The notes below the pieces were generated by a model that worked only from the letters and a program-made list of their open reading frames with translations, was not told where the DNA came from and made no database searches. The position numbers and the translations under genes were made by a program. Shown here piece by piece: positions 35,853 through 47,135 of a stretch of 64,000 nucleotides of DNA. Source of the stretch: Chinchilla lanigera (taxonomy: Eukaryota > Chordata > Mammalia > Rodentia > Chinchillidae); the NCBI RefSeq assembly GCF_000276665.1, contig NW_004955404.1, positions 36,127,810-36,191,809 on the forward strand, read 5' to 3'. Numbering within the stretch: position 1 is the stretch's first letter; every line of letters starts with the position of its first letter.

Positions 35853-36082
35853 AGAATGTACTATAAAGTTATTGTAATCAAAACTGGGTTTTGGCATAAA
35901 TGAAGAGACATAAATCAATGGAAAAGAATAGAGAGCCCAGAAATAAACCAACATATTATGGCCAGTTGATTTTTTCCAAAGTTGCAAATAATATACGATG
36001 GAGAAAATATACTATTTTCCATAAATGCTGTTAGGCAAATTGAATTTCCACGTGCAGAAGAATTAAGTCAGACCCTGTTATT

Positions 36083-36124
36083 CATAGATAATAGATACAT
36101 GATAGATAGATGATAGATAAATAG
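36083..36124. repeat. (ATAG)n-type simple repeat
   Basis: An imperfect run of GATA/ATAG units within the LINE-1. Confidence 0.85.
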
Positions 36125-36243
36125 TTGAAGATTTAAATATGCTCCTTAAGACAATAAAATCATGAGAATAAAACAGGAGGAAAACTCCATATGAACACAG
36201 AAACATAAACAATCAAAACAAATGCAAACAAATGAGTTTATAT

Positions 36244-36629
36244 TGTTACATCAATTTTAGGTTTACCAGAGGCAAAGAAACTGAGTGGCACTTAGAGAAG
36301 TGAAAGGAACCAAGCTTTATTACACTAGCAGACCCAGAGGAGTTTTGTGCTCCAAACTCTGAGCTCTAAGCTTAGGGTATGAGAGCCTTATATAGGGCTT
36401 ATCGTAGGAAAAGGCAAGCAAGCTAAGTTATAGAAGCAAAACAAAGGCAGTTACTCAAAGGCATCAGCTTTACATTTCTGCCTAGCTGGTTGGCCTCAGC
36501 CAGCTAGAGAGTGAGATAACAGCATGTGGTGCAGGTGCTTGCTTATCAGGCTAAGGTGCAGATGGTACAGGAAAGGAGAAGGTTGTCAGGAGGGAGCATC
36601 AGAGTTGAAAGGTTTCATTTCCCCCCACA
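36244..36629 (-). mobile_element. Candidate solo LTR inside LINE-1
   Basis: On the minus strand it begins TGTGGGGGGAAATG and ends ATGTAACA, giving 386 bp with TG/CA termini. A CCTATATAAGG box and, about 65-75 bp downstream, an AATAAA fix the U3-R-U5 order and strand. TTAT occurs close to both edges, but an exact TSD is not clear. LINE-1 sequence resumes on both sides. The retrovirus class is not determined. Confidence 0.65.
36386..36396 (-). promoter_or_regulatory. TATA box of candidate LTR
   Basis: The minus strand reads CCTATATAAGG, a near-consensus TATA element, upstream of the AATAAA at 36316-36321. Confidence 0.5.
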
Positions 36630-37712
36630 TTATCAAATGAAAATGCTTCTGCATATCCGAGGAAATAATAACAGGATAAACAGATGACCTATGGAAATGC
36701 AGAAGGTATTTATATTTAAAGAATGAGTTAATACACAAAATATATATGAAACTCAAACACATTAATAATATTAAGAAAATAAATTATCTGATTTTAAAAT
36801 AAGCAAGGGACCTGAATAGACATTTCTTGCAAGAAGAAATGAAAATGGCAACAAGTATATGAAAAAAATCATCACTAATCATTAGACAAAGGGAAATTAA
36901 AACCAGAATGCAGTATCGCATCATACCTGGGCTAGTGGCTGCCTTCAAAAAGATGGAAGATGAATATTAGATGGCTATGTAAAAATGAGAACTTTTGTAC
37001 ATTATTGACAAGAATGTACATGAGTACAGCCCTAATGGTAAAAGGTATGGCAAGTGTCTCAAAAATATCATATGGCCCAGTAATCTCACTACTAGGTATG
37101 TATCTAAAAGAAATTAAATCATTATGTTGAAAAGACATTGCACTATGTGTTCATTGAATTATTATTCATGTAGGCAAAATATCAGAATGAGTTGAGTATC
37201 TGTTGGATGAATAAATAAATGTGGCATATACACATAATGGGATACTAGTCTGCTTTAAAACTGAATGAAATCCTGTCATTTGCAACAACACAGATAGACC
37301 TGGTGGACATTATGTTGAGTAAAATAAAACAAACACAAAAAGACAATAGCACATGATCACAGTTGCATGTGAAATCAAAAAACTAAACTCAAAAATAAAA
37401 AGTGAAATGTAAGTTACTAGGGATTGGAGGTGGGTATTGGGAAAATGTTTATTAAAAGAAAGTTCAACAAGATATGAATAATAACTTTAAAACTTTACTG
37501 TATGACAAAGTGTTTATAGTTAATAACAATTTATTGTTATGTTGAAATTATCAGATTAATTAGATAGAGAGTTCTCACCATTGAAAATGATAAGCATGTG
37601 AGGTAAGGTATCTGGAACTAACCTCAATCTACCTATTCCACAAAGTACACATATGTCAAAACCACATGTTGTAGATTTAATTTTAATTCATCAATCAAAA
37701 TATATATAAAAA

Positions 37713-38785
37713 AGGAAGTGGCATTTGGACTCATAGAATATATCATTCCAAGAGTGAACCTCAAATTGAACTACTGAATTTAGTTAGTAGTGGTGTTTCC
37801 ATATTATAGCAAATGTCCCACTCTGTTAGTAGCTTTTCTATAAATGGGGCCAAATACCCAGCACTCATGAATTAATGGAGGGGTAATTTATTTTAGGACA
37901 GGAAGGGAAAGAAATGCCTGCCTTCAGCCAGGTCTTTCCTCTTTAACAATACTTTCAGTCATGAATTCATTATGGGATTAGTCCACTGATGAATATAGCA
38001 TCCATCTACTCCAGTTACCTTCCAAAACCCTATCTCTAAGTATGTGAGACACTTAGGGAACATTTAGATCTGAAACACATTAAAGCAAGACCATAACAAT
38101 AGGAAAACAAGAGGAAGGACCACCATAGGTGATGTATGGGAACTGTGTAGTTTCTAACTTTTTTCTATAAAATTAAATGTACTTCTAAAGTAAAGTCTAT
38201 TGAGTAAAACAAGTTTTCTAGGCCTTTGGAAATAGTTATTATCTAAATGATGGAGAAAATAATCTTATTGAGAGCAGATAAACTTGTGAAGAGTAATAAT
38301 TATTGGTAAGATTAATTAACAAGTTCTGTAAAAATTTCCTATTGGTTTGATGGCCCTTTCACTCCTTTGTCATTTTAGCTAATATCACCAAAGAGACTAA
38401 TGATTTTAGCAATGATAGCTCTCTATTGAAATGACATTATATCATTAACAGTTAATCAATTAATTTATATGGGTTAGTAAAAGATCAAAAATTATAACCA
38501 TAAAACAGTAGGACATTATATTTTGGCTAACAGTAATAACATTAATAATAAACATTTGGATATGCAACCTGAAAAAAATAACTGCAATTTTTCAAGCATA
38601 TCAGTAAATAAGCTGTGAAGGCAAAAGAGGTGTAAGCTCAGCTTCTGCCATATTGGTTCAATTATGGTTGTGGAAAGTGAATATGAGTTGCATTATGTAA
38701 AAATAAAAATAAATGTTGTCATTTCACTTTTACTGTTGAATTTATATGTGAAAATTAGTGTATTAACCAAAAACTTAACCATCAC
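37713..38785. other. Non-coding, nothing recognised
   Basis: AT-rich sequence without recognisable content. Confidence 0.5.
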
Positions 38786-39129
38786 TGTCACACATGGATT
38801 GAGGGGCAGAGACCAGCAGAGACCACCAGGCATATGTAAAGGCAACATGCTGTGGAATGTATAGTGCCTTGGGTGCAGACAGACAGAAGGACAAGAGACT
38901 GTCTGTAGGGAACAAAGAGAACTGTGCCCTTTTATAGGGATTCAAAAAAGTCAGGAAACATCAGGCAGGAACATTTTAATAAGCATCCGTGATCAAAGTT
39001 CTCTGGCAGTCTGCACCTCAGTGGGCAAAGTCCATGAAGCATCTGGTGTAAATTTTCAGGTGTCCCCAGATGTCCCTAGATGTCCAGGAACCTGAAGAAT
39101 TCCCTGTCCTATCTTCTTCCTTTATGACA
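38786..39129 (-). mobile_element. Candidate solo LTR
   Basis: On the minus strand it runs from TGTCATAAAGGAAGAAGATA to CCATGTGTGACA, 344 bp with TG/CA ends. A CCTATAAAAGG box lies at 38928-38938. Downstream is a CT-rich R/U5-like part. It is GC-richer than its surroundings. I see no AATAAA or exact TSD, so class and boundaries are uncertain. Confidence 0.45.
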
Positions 39130-39316
39130 TCCTATGCTTGCCAATGACAGCTTTGGTGCTGAGCTGAGTTCCCAGGTGAGAATAGAGCCTCTGCTGGAAA
39201 GCAGGTTTTGGGCTGGGAGAGTTAGGTCCCTTTCGAGGCTTATATTCATATTTGAGACTGCTTTATATGTTACAGTACTTGTGCCACAGTGCAGCAACGG
39301 TGTTGACAGATCAGTA

Positions 39317-39873
39317 TGATAGTTAATTGTGTCAACTTGAATAAGAAACGCCTCATGCAATCGTGGCAAACATGCAACAGTGGATTGTTTGCATCACTGA
39401 AAGCTCTAAAAGGTTCACTATCCTTTGTGTAAGGGATTAGTTTAGCATAGTTCTGCATGTGTCTGTATGTTTCATTTCCTAAGAGGAAAGTCCCACCCTG
39501 AGTGTGGGTGGCACAAACTAACAGTCTTACAGCCTGGAAGGAATAAAAAATGAAATAAGAGAGTGTTGGTTTTGTTTCTCTGTAAGAGCTCTGGTATTTG
39601 CCATTGCCTTGGATGGCAGTCTCCAGGCATCCAGAGGAAAGTCTTCTGTCCAGGGCAGACACTTAGGCTTCCAGATAGGGACTGGGAGGAGACTATTCAG
39701 CGAGTTCCGTGCCTTTATCCTTTGACTGAATCCTCCGCTTTCCATAGTGTAGTGGGCTCTTTTGCACACGGCATGCAAATGCAACTTGGAAATCCTTTAT
39801 ACATTTTATTAATATATAATACTGAGTATATAATATGAAATCTGTTCCTCTAATGAACCACAACTGATAAAGA
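39317..39873 (+). mobile_element. LTR, MLT2-like (ERVL)
   Basis: It begins TGATAGTTAATTGTGTCAAC and ends CTAATGAACCACAACTGATA plus AAGACA, the typical opening and closing of MLT2-type LTRs. The internal GAGTGTGGGTGGCAC and CTTCCAGATAGGGACTGG blocks fit. CAGTA occurs at 39312-39316 and again at 39874-39878, a possible TSD. Open frames in both strands here are by-products. Confidence 0.65.
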
Positions 39874-39878
39874 CAGTA

Positions 39879-40974
39879 AAAACACTGTGAGAACATACCT
39901 CATAAATATTTTTAATTGTAGAATAATTTAGGTTATTTCCAATGTTCAGATCTTACTGATAGGATTGAATTATTTTTTATTAAACACAAATACAAAGCTA
40001 TAGTCTAAGATAAGTCATACTGATATTAATTATATTTTATTCAGATCACTCCTGATAGAGGTATATATTTATTCTAAGGTTTAACTGTAATTGAAATTCT
40101 GAATATTTACATGTCACAATATTGATGTGAATATTGAATATGATACACAAAATTGTAGGCTGATGTAGCATAAGTTATTATGACATGCATATATACTCAT
40201 ACCAAATTTTCATATGAGGTAACATATTGACAAGAGAAACCGGATGACTGCAAGATAACTAAGTTGTATAAATTGACATATTTAATGATATTTTATTTCT
40301 CTATATTGTTTATATCAGGGTATTTTAATGTCTAAGTAACAGAATAGCAAGTTAAGTGTGGTTTAAACATGAAGGATGTAATTGAATGTATTAGATTTAT
40401 AGAAGGTTCATAGTCTATTATCATTATAGTAGTTCAGAATGAGTAATGATATTTAGGTTCTTTTGATTTTTCTACTGAAACTTTTCTTTTATATATGTTT
40501 TTGTCCTCAGGTTTGTATTTTTATCATCACAAGAAGGCTGAAGAAATTTCAGACATCATAGACTCTTAGGAATTTCTTGAAAGATATGAAAAAAGAACAA
40601 AATTTTCCCTTAGCTCTGTTCTTGCTTATATTGTAGAAAATTATATTGCCCTATGATGTCATAAAGGATTTCTCTTTATGTCAGATTAGTAAGAATTTAG
40701 TCACATATGTATAACTAACCAATTTTAAAAGGAGGGATATTCTCATGATTGACTAATATTTGGTCAATTCTCATTCCCCTATGCCTTACTTTAGGTGAGA
40801 CAACTTTATTCTGAACATATTGTTGGTGACATACTACATATTGTGTAATCAAATGCTATGAAATAAGTGATCATATAAAAATTGAATTATGATTATGCAA
40901 AAATGATGGAGGCAATTCTATTGTAGACAGCTGAGTTAGGTAGAAATATTATAGACAGTCAGACAAAAAAAGGC
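39879..40974. other. Non-coding, nothing recognised
   Basis: Very AT-rich. No gene or repeat family was recognised. Confidence 0.5.
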
Positions 40975-41585
40975 CCTCAAGACTCAATGCAGAAGATGAA
41001 AATACAGTGGAAGTGTGGGAGATGCATATTTATTGAAGACCAGACCTCAAGACAAAAGACAGAATGATTACAGCCACACACTTCCCCTAAGGATAAACAA
41101 CAGTGACTGATGTTCTAAATAGGTATCTATCACCTTGGGTGGTGGCCCAGGAAGAGCCACCGACCCACCCACTCCAGGAACAGCCCCTGTTCTCATCCAT
41201 GTACACTTGCTTTGTGACTTGTGGATCCATTTGATCCACATTTAATCAATATTACTTAGCTGATTATTCTCATAATCTTGTTGGTTCACCATAGTTTTGT
41301 TCCAAATTATACCCACCTTATGATTTCCCATTGGATCAATATTATCTAAGTGAATGTACTTGTAACCTTATTAGTTGATTATAGTTGTCCCTACATTAGA
41401 CCCTGTTCACTTCATGGTTTTAAAAAGTGGGGTCCTCAACAACCCACTTTGGACCCCCTTGTCTTTCTTAGACAGAGCCTTTCTTTCCTTGATTAACAGA
41501 CTTTGTTCTTAAATTCTACTGTTCCTACAATTCATTCTTCAATTTTTAGAGAACTTGAACTTGGCATATCAAACATCTAACAGGT
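40975..41585 (+). mobile_element. Candidate retroviral LTR with U3 repeats
   Basis: It contains two imperfect copies of a 60-bp U3-like unit (41241-41301 and 41331-41390, both with ATCAATATTA). These are followed by GGGGTCCTCAACAACCC, TTGGACCCCCTTGTCTTTCT and GACTTTGTTCTTAAATTCTA, which resemble the R-U5 part of class I/II LTRs. The ends are uncertain, and no TATA or AATAAA is clear. Confidence 0.4.
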
Positions 41586-41932
41586 TGGGAATTATAATAT
41601 TTTCATATTACATCTCTTCTATCATATTCTGCATCACTGGGTTTGTAAATAAAGAGTCCATTATTCCTCAATTAAATTGTGATGAGTAATTAAAGGTGAC
41701 CTCAATTTTGGAGAAATCTCTGTGATCATCTGAGGTTTACATGATTTATTTACTGGTGCCATTTATTGCAATACTTGGAAGGTTTTTTGCATCCATTAGA
41801 TAAGTCATGGTTTTTTAATACAGGGAGTACAATACAAGAGTGTAATATCATCTTGTTTTGAAATCATGTATCTTTTTATCTTTTTAATTCTCTTTAAAAT
41901 AAACAAAAAGAATACTTGCAGAAGCATGCACA
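41586..41932. other. Non-coding, nothing firm recognised
   Basis: AT-rich. The block at 41848-41905 (ATCATCTTGTTTTGAAATCA) is faintly similar to the L1 3'UTR at 16615-16680, but too short to assign. Confidence 0.4.
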
Positions 41933-41944
41933 TAAAATGCTTTT

Positions 41945-42119
41945 TAATTAATTAATTTATTTATTTATTTATTCTCTTTTTGAGACAGGTTCTCCCTATG
42001 CAGTTCAGATTGGCCTTGAGCTCACTTTGTAGCCCAGGCTGGTCTTGAAATCTCAATGATCCTCCTGCCTCAACCTCCTGAGTGTTGGCATTACAGGTAC
42101 AAACCACCATGCCCAGCCT
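41945..42119 (-). mobile_element. B1 SINE
   Basis: In reverse: T-rich tail, CTTTTTGAGACAGGTTCTCC, GCTCACTTTGTAGCCCAGGC, GCCTCAACCTCCTGAGTGTT, CCACCATGCCCAGCC. A TSD of TAAAATGCTTTT lies at 41933-41944 and 42120-42131. Confidence 0.94.
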
Positions 42120-42227
42120 TAAAATGCTTTTATTTTTATTTTTTTTTAGAAATAAAAGGAGGAAAATACTAACAGATCGACAACGTTTTACAAAATAGCA
42201 AAAGATCAGTACAGACATTAGAGAGTT

Positions 42228-42802
42228 NNNNNNNNNNNNNNNNNNNNNNNNNNNNNNNNNNNNNNNNNNNNNNNNNNNNNNNNNNNNNNNNNNNNNNNNN
42301 NNNNNNNNNNNNNNNNNNNNNNNNNNNNNNNNNNNNNNNNNNNNNNNNNNNNNNNNNNNNNNNNNNNNNNNNNNNNNNNNNNNNNNNNNNNNNNNNNNNN
42401 NNNNNNNNNNNNNNNNNNNNNNNNNNNNNNNNNNNNNNNNNNNNNNNNNNNNNNNNNNNNNNNNNNNNNNNNNNNNNNNNNNNNNNNNNNNNNNNNNNNN
42501 NNNNNNNNNNNNNNNNNNNNNNNNNNNNNNNNNNNNNNNNNNNNNNNNNNNNNNNNNNNNNNNNNNNNNNNNNNNNNNNNNNNNNNNNNNNNNNNNNNNN
42601 NNNNNNNNNNNNNNNNNNNNNNNNNNNNNNNNNNNNNNNNNNNNNNNNNNNNNNNNNNNNNNNNNNNNNNNNNNNNNNNNNNNNNNNNNNNNNNNNNNNN
42701 NNNNNNNNNNNNNNNNNNNNNNNNNNNNNNNNNNNNNNNNNNNNNNNNNNNNNNNNNNNNNNNNNNNNNNNNNNNNNNNNNNNNNNNNNNNNNNNNNNNN
42801 NN
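42228..42802. other. Assembly gap (N)
   Basis: A run of 575 unknown bases. Open frames through it are meaningless. Confidence 1.
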
Positions 42803-45166
42803 CCAATCCCGGAGGCCAGGACGCAAGAACTTAAAATGCTTTTAAAGAAGTTCAGATGGCTGATCCAGAACTGAGTCTGAGTGCCCCAGATTTCCATTTG
42901 GCTGTGCTAACATCTGGAGGCAATAACCAGGGTGGCACAGTGCTGCAGGAACAGATGAAAAATGGGTTAATTTACCCAGAATTGGTCAGAGAAGAATTCT
43001 GGAATTTCTTCAGATTTGTATCACTCTCTTCCACTTTTGGGGTCATAACTAACTAGGAAGTAGCCAATGAAAGATGATTGCTCTCTAGAAAGGCCATTGG
43101 ATGACCAAACCACATTTCTAAGATACGTAGATCAAGAAGAATAGACAGAGATAGAGTTAACAATGCTTTTCTGCCTGTTGTTGAGGAGGTCTTTCAACAA
43201 TACCAGATGCTTACTGAGTGTACCTAAGGAGTGAGAAAAGGCAGTTCAGTGCCTTTATGATAAACAGAACTCCATTGCTGAGCAGAAAGTGGTTAGAGAA
43301 GCTGAAAACATGGAGAAATTAGATTCAAGGGTTAAAATGATGAGTAGCTGATTCGATGGGAAAAGCAATTCTGATTTATGAGTCATATGTCTGAATGCAT
43401 GATTTTCTTTAGTAGTAATATTGATTAATGAGGTGAGGTATTTTATGTACTGGAGATACATCTGAATCTCTGATAAAACTGAAAAGAATAAAAGATATGC
43501 TTGACAAATGAGAGAGATACATGCATGTAGATTCTCTTTGCAGAGGAGAAATGTCTGATTAAAATATTTCCTTTGAAGCAATACAATCATCACTTATAAG
43601 AGACCTGAGTAGAATTTAAAATCAAATAGATATTCAGAGCTTTATTGGACATTAAGTAGTTCACAATATTTCAGTGGTTAAGAGTATAAATATTTAAAAT
43701 TAAATTTAACCTATTATTTTACAACTAATAAAATTATATTAAATTATTTAAAATGATATATATTATATTAAAATATTTAAAGATATTTTTCAGCTAGTTA
43801 TGCAAAGCAAAGGACAATAAGAAAGGATACAAGGACAGATCAAAATGGATAGCAGTCATAAAAATCTAGATCTGCAGACAAGTGCTGGCTTATATATATT
43901 CAGTATGGACAGAAAAAATATTTATGTAGATATAGTCTTCTAGTAATTTGAAGTGATGATTTGCTTCACAGATGAATCTTAAAAATCAATCAGAAGGAAA
44001 CTATTTATAGCATCCACAAATATTCATGTAAATTTCCTTGAGAGGAGCTGCTTGATAACACTTACATTTAGAAGCTTGATGGCACCAGACAGCAACACTT
44101 CAGGTGATAGTTTAATTTTATAAATAATCTAATGTAAACAAAGCATGGCTCCTTTTCATATACGTCTTATTGTATCTTAACTGCAAATAGTGTGCGTGTG
44201 TGTGTGTGGGCATGTGTGTCAAAATATTCAACGTTAGAGAATGAATGCATTTCAATCAGTTTTTGTACTGTGTTAGTGAAATCGTGTTTTGAAAAATGAA
44301 ATGGGCATGGAAAGAATTCACTTTAATAGAGATGGGACAGGAATTTGTTATAGAACTTTATAAAGCCTTAAAGAATTTTGCAAATTTGCTTCACTATTAT
44401 AATAGATGTGATGTGTGTACAAATGAGACTTTCACTTTTAAGTCATATAAAATGCATTATCAAATAGCATAATAGCAACATTTGGAATCTGACCTACTAT
44501 CAGTAGAAACAATTTCTCAATAGATTGAAGTGCAAAACTGTATTTTATGCCAGTGTAAATGTAACAATACAGTGTAAATGCTACTAAAAATAAGCTAATG
44601 ACCTTCAGAAGGTGGCAAAAGCAATGGGGTGTTTGTTCAAGGGGCAAAAGTGTATTCTGAGGGGGAATAATGGCAATGTATCTTTTAGCATAATAAATTT
44701 TAAATTTTTTAGTCACCCTATTGTTTATCCAGGCCTCATATATACATGAATAGTCAAAAATATCTTGAGTATTATTACATAAATAATGTGAGTTTTGCCA
44801 TTGTGAAGCAAATAGATCTGATAATAATAAGAAAAATGTGAATTTCTTATTGCATAGATATAAACATATTTATGTCCTTATAACCAGAAATGCATCTCTG
44901 AATATTTTCCTGTAGGGTGTTTTAACTGAATAAAATCACAATATGACACTATTATCATGTCAAAAGCTATTTCATTACTACATTTATTTTATCAATTGCA
45001 ATTATACCCTTATGAAAAATAAGAACTTTTAATAGTTTTTTAATTTGTGCTAATTTTTTCTTATATAAAATATTTTTTCACAAATACTTGACAAATAAGT
45101 TTTTAAAAATAATTAATTCTAGGAAGTAGGTTAAATGAAAGATGTTAATAGGATTTAATGCTCATT
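42803..45166. other. Non-coding, nothing recognised
   Basis: It begins with a GC-richer edge at the gap. A 66-codon plus-strand frame at 42856-43056 is unrecognised. A GT-rich simple repeat lies at 44190-44220. The rest is AT-rich without family signals. Confidence 0.45.
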
Positions 45167-45180
45167 TCAGTGCTCAATTC

Positions 45181-45286
45181 TTTTTTTGTTTTTGTTTTTG
45201 TTTTTGTTTTCCAGTACCAGGAATCGAACTCACGACCTTGCGCTTGCCAGGCAGGCACTGTGCTGCTGAGCTAAATTCCCAGCCTC
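45181..45286 (-). mobile_element. ID-type SINE
   Basis: GTTTTT-unit tail, CCAGTACCAGGAATCGAACT through GCTAAATTCCCAGCCT. An imperfect 14-bp TSD lies at 45167-45180 and 45287-45300, sharing CAATTC. It is more diverged than most young copies. Confidence 0.92.
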
Positions 45287-45300
45287 TCAACACCCAATTC

Positions 45301-45933
45301 TTGATTGGACTTTTTAAGTGATCTAATTTTTTTGAGTTATTTTCACATTGTAGATATTAGTTTTCTGTTTGAGTAATCGATAATAAATGTTACTTCTTTT
45401 TTCCAATTTTATAGCTTCTCTCATTTTATTAATTAGTTCCTTTATTATGCAGAAGATTTTTAATTTAATATAATCTCATTTCTTTATTATTGCTGTTATT
45501 TCTTATTCAACTGTGATTTTGTTTAGGAAATCCTTTCCTATATCTATAACTTCAAGTATTTTAACAATTTTACATTGCAGTAAGTGCAATGTTTCTATTT
45601 TATTGTTTAGATCTTTGGTCTGTTTTGATTTTAATTTAGTAGATGATGAGAGATATGGCTTCCAGTTTTATCTTCTGCAAACAGATATCCACTTTTCCAA
45701 GCACCATTTGTTGACGAGGATATCTCTCCTCCAATGTATGTGTTTGACCCTTTGTAAAATGTCAAAACCCTTAATGTGTCAGAAGAAGTTTTTGCAGCCT
45801 CCATTCTGTTCCATTGATTCATATTTCTTTTGTTGTTGTTTTTGAAGTACCATGCTTGTTTTGTCACTGTGCTATAAGCTCTTATTACCCCAGATGGCTC
45901 TTGCTATCTAGGTCTCTTCTGGTTCCATCTGAA
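45301..45933 (-). mobile_element. LINE-1 ORF2 segment, inverted half of a twin-primed copy
   Basis: Antisense L1 signatures occur in order: TGATTTTGTTTAGGAAATCC, GATCTTTGGTCTGTTTTGAT, CCAAGCACCATTTGTTGACG, GTACCATGCTTGTTTTGTCA. Its L1-downstream end (low coordinates) corresponds to the position where the sense half begins, so the two are contiguous in L1. Confidence 0.8.
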
Positions 45934-46860
45934 TTTTAGTAGAAATGTGAAATCAAAAGACACTTTTACTAGGAAGAATTACAAATGGAAAACAAATTTA
46001 TGAAAAAAATGTTCAACATCCCTGGCCATTAGAGAAATGTATGTTAAAACAATGATAAGATTCCATCTTACACCAGAAAGAAAGGTAGTCACCAAGAAAT
46101 AAGCAGTAATAAAACCTGGCATGGTGAGGGAAAAAGGAGCCTTCCTGTATCGTGCTGGGAATGTAAACTAATAAAACTATTGTAGAAATTAGTATAGAAA
46201 TTCCACAAAGAACTAAAATTAGAAGTTCCATATGACCCAGTTATCCTTCTAGGTATCCTCCCCAAAGAACTAAAAATATCACACTGCAGTGATGCAACCC
46301 AATATCTACAGCAATATAATTCCTAATACATAGCTAAATCATGGAAGCAGCCCATGTACATCCATCAATAGATGATTGGATCAAAAAATATGTATCTATA
46401 CATAATGGATTCCTACTCCGCTATAAAGAGACATAAATCTGAGATATTTGTAGGAGAATAGATGCATCAGGAACAGATAATGAGTGAAATAAATCAGACA
46501 CGCATGTTTAAATACTGTGCAGTATATCCCATTTGAGTTAAGCAAAGTATAAAAAACAAAGAGAATACACTAAAGGCAATCGATCTCTTGCAGTTGGGAA
46601 TGGGTCCAAGAGATCATGGGTGAGAGGAGAGGGGGAGGGGAAGGAAAAAGGAGTAGAATAAGTATGTAACATTAACGTAGATTGTATATGTCATAAACAT
46701 GAAATAAGGTTAATAGTATCAACAAGAATTAAAATGGGGCAAAGGGATGTAAAGGATGAGGGAGGCAGGTGAGAGAGAAAGGTAAGGAATTAAAAAAAAT
46801 CAAGCTATTATGTACATACACCCACTCCATAAGATAACTGTAAATTGAATGTACTGCAAA
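45934..46860 (+). mobile_element. LINE-1 3' end, sense half of a twin-primed copy
   Basis: GTTCAACATCCCTGGCCATT, GAATGTAAACTAATAAAACT, CATATGACCCAGTTATCCTT, CCATGTACATCCATCAATAG and AATAAATCAGACACGCATGT are sense ORF2 3' blocks. A purine-rich 3'UTR follows (46615-46665, GGGGGAGGGG). It reaches 46860, where the first ID SINE's TSD begins. Confidence 0.8.
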
Positions 46861-46876
46861 CATGAACTTATTTTTT

Positions 46877-46984
46877 GTTGTTGTTGTTCATTTTTTTTTT
46901 GGTTTTTCTCTGGTACCGGGAACCGAACTCAAGACCTTGCACTTGCCAGGCAAGTGCTTTGCCGCTGAGCTAAATCCCCAGCCC
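46877..46984 (-). mobile_element. ID-type SINE, first of a nested pair
   Basis: T-run, CTCTGGTACCGGGAACCGAA through AAATCCCCAGCCCC. It is flanked by CATGAACTTATTTTT (46861-46875 and 46985-46999). Confidence 0.96.
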
Positions 46985-47000
46985 CATGAACTTATTTTTA

Positions 47001-47119
47001 TCTTTATTTTTTTTAATTTTTTGGTTTTTTTTTTTTTTCTTTTTCCATACCGGGAATCGAACTCACCATCTTGCACTTGCCAGGCGAGCGCTGTGCCTCT
47101 GAGCTAAATCCCCAGCCCC
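47001..47119 (-). mobile_element. ID-type SINE, second of a nested pair
   Basis: T-rich tail, CATACCGGGAATCGAACTCA through AAATCCCCAGCCCC. It is flanked by CATGAACTTATTTTTA (46985-47000 and 47120-47135). It shares the target with the neighbouring copy. Confidence 0.96.
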
Positions 47120-47135
47120 CATGAACTTATTTTTA

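Larger units (their letters stand above)
35655..37712 (+). mobile_element. LINE-1 ORF2 3' part and 3'UTR, interrupted twice
   Basis: ORF2 3' blocks appear in order: CATCATGCTACCTGACTTC, ATAAATCAATGGAAAAGAAT, then after the inserted LTR AAATGAAAATGCTTCTGC, GACATTTCTTGCAAGAAGAA, TATGGCCCAGTAATCTCACT and CACATAATGGGATACTAGTC. The 3'UTR ends near 37712 at ATATATATAAAAAAGG. It is 5' truncated and full of stops, so no functional protein. An ID SINE (35750-35852) and a solo LTR (36244-36629) lie inside and are younger. Confidence 0.85.

Noticed and set aside
41961..42897. Long minus-strand frames of 202-281 codons
   Set aside because: They are mostly unknown residues across the N gap.
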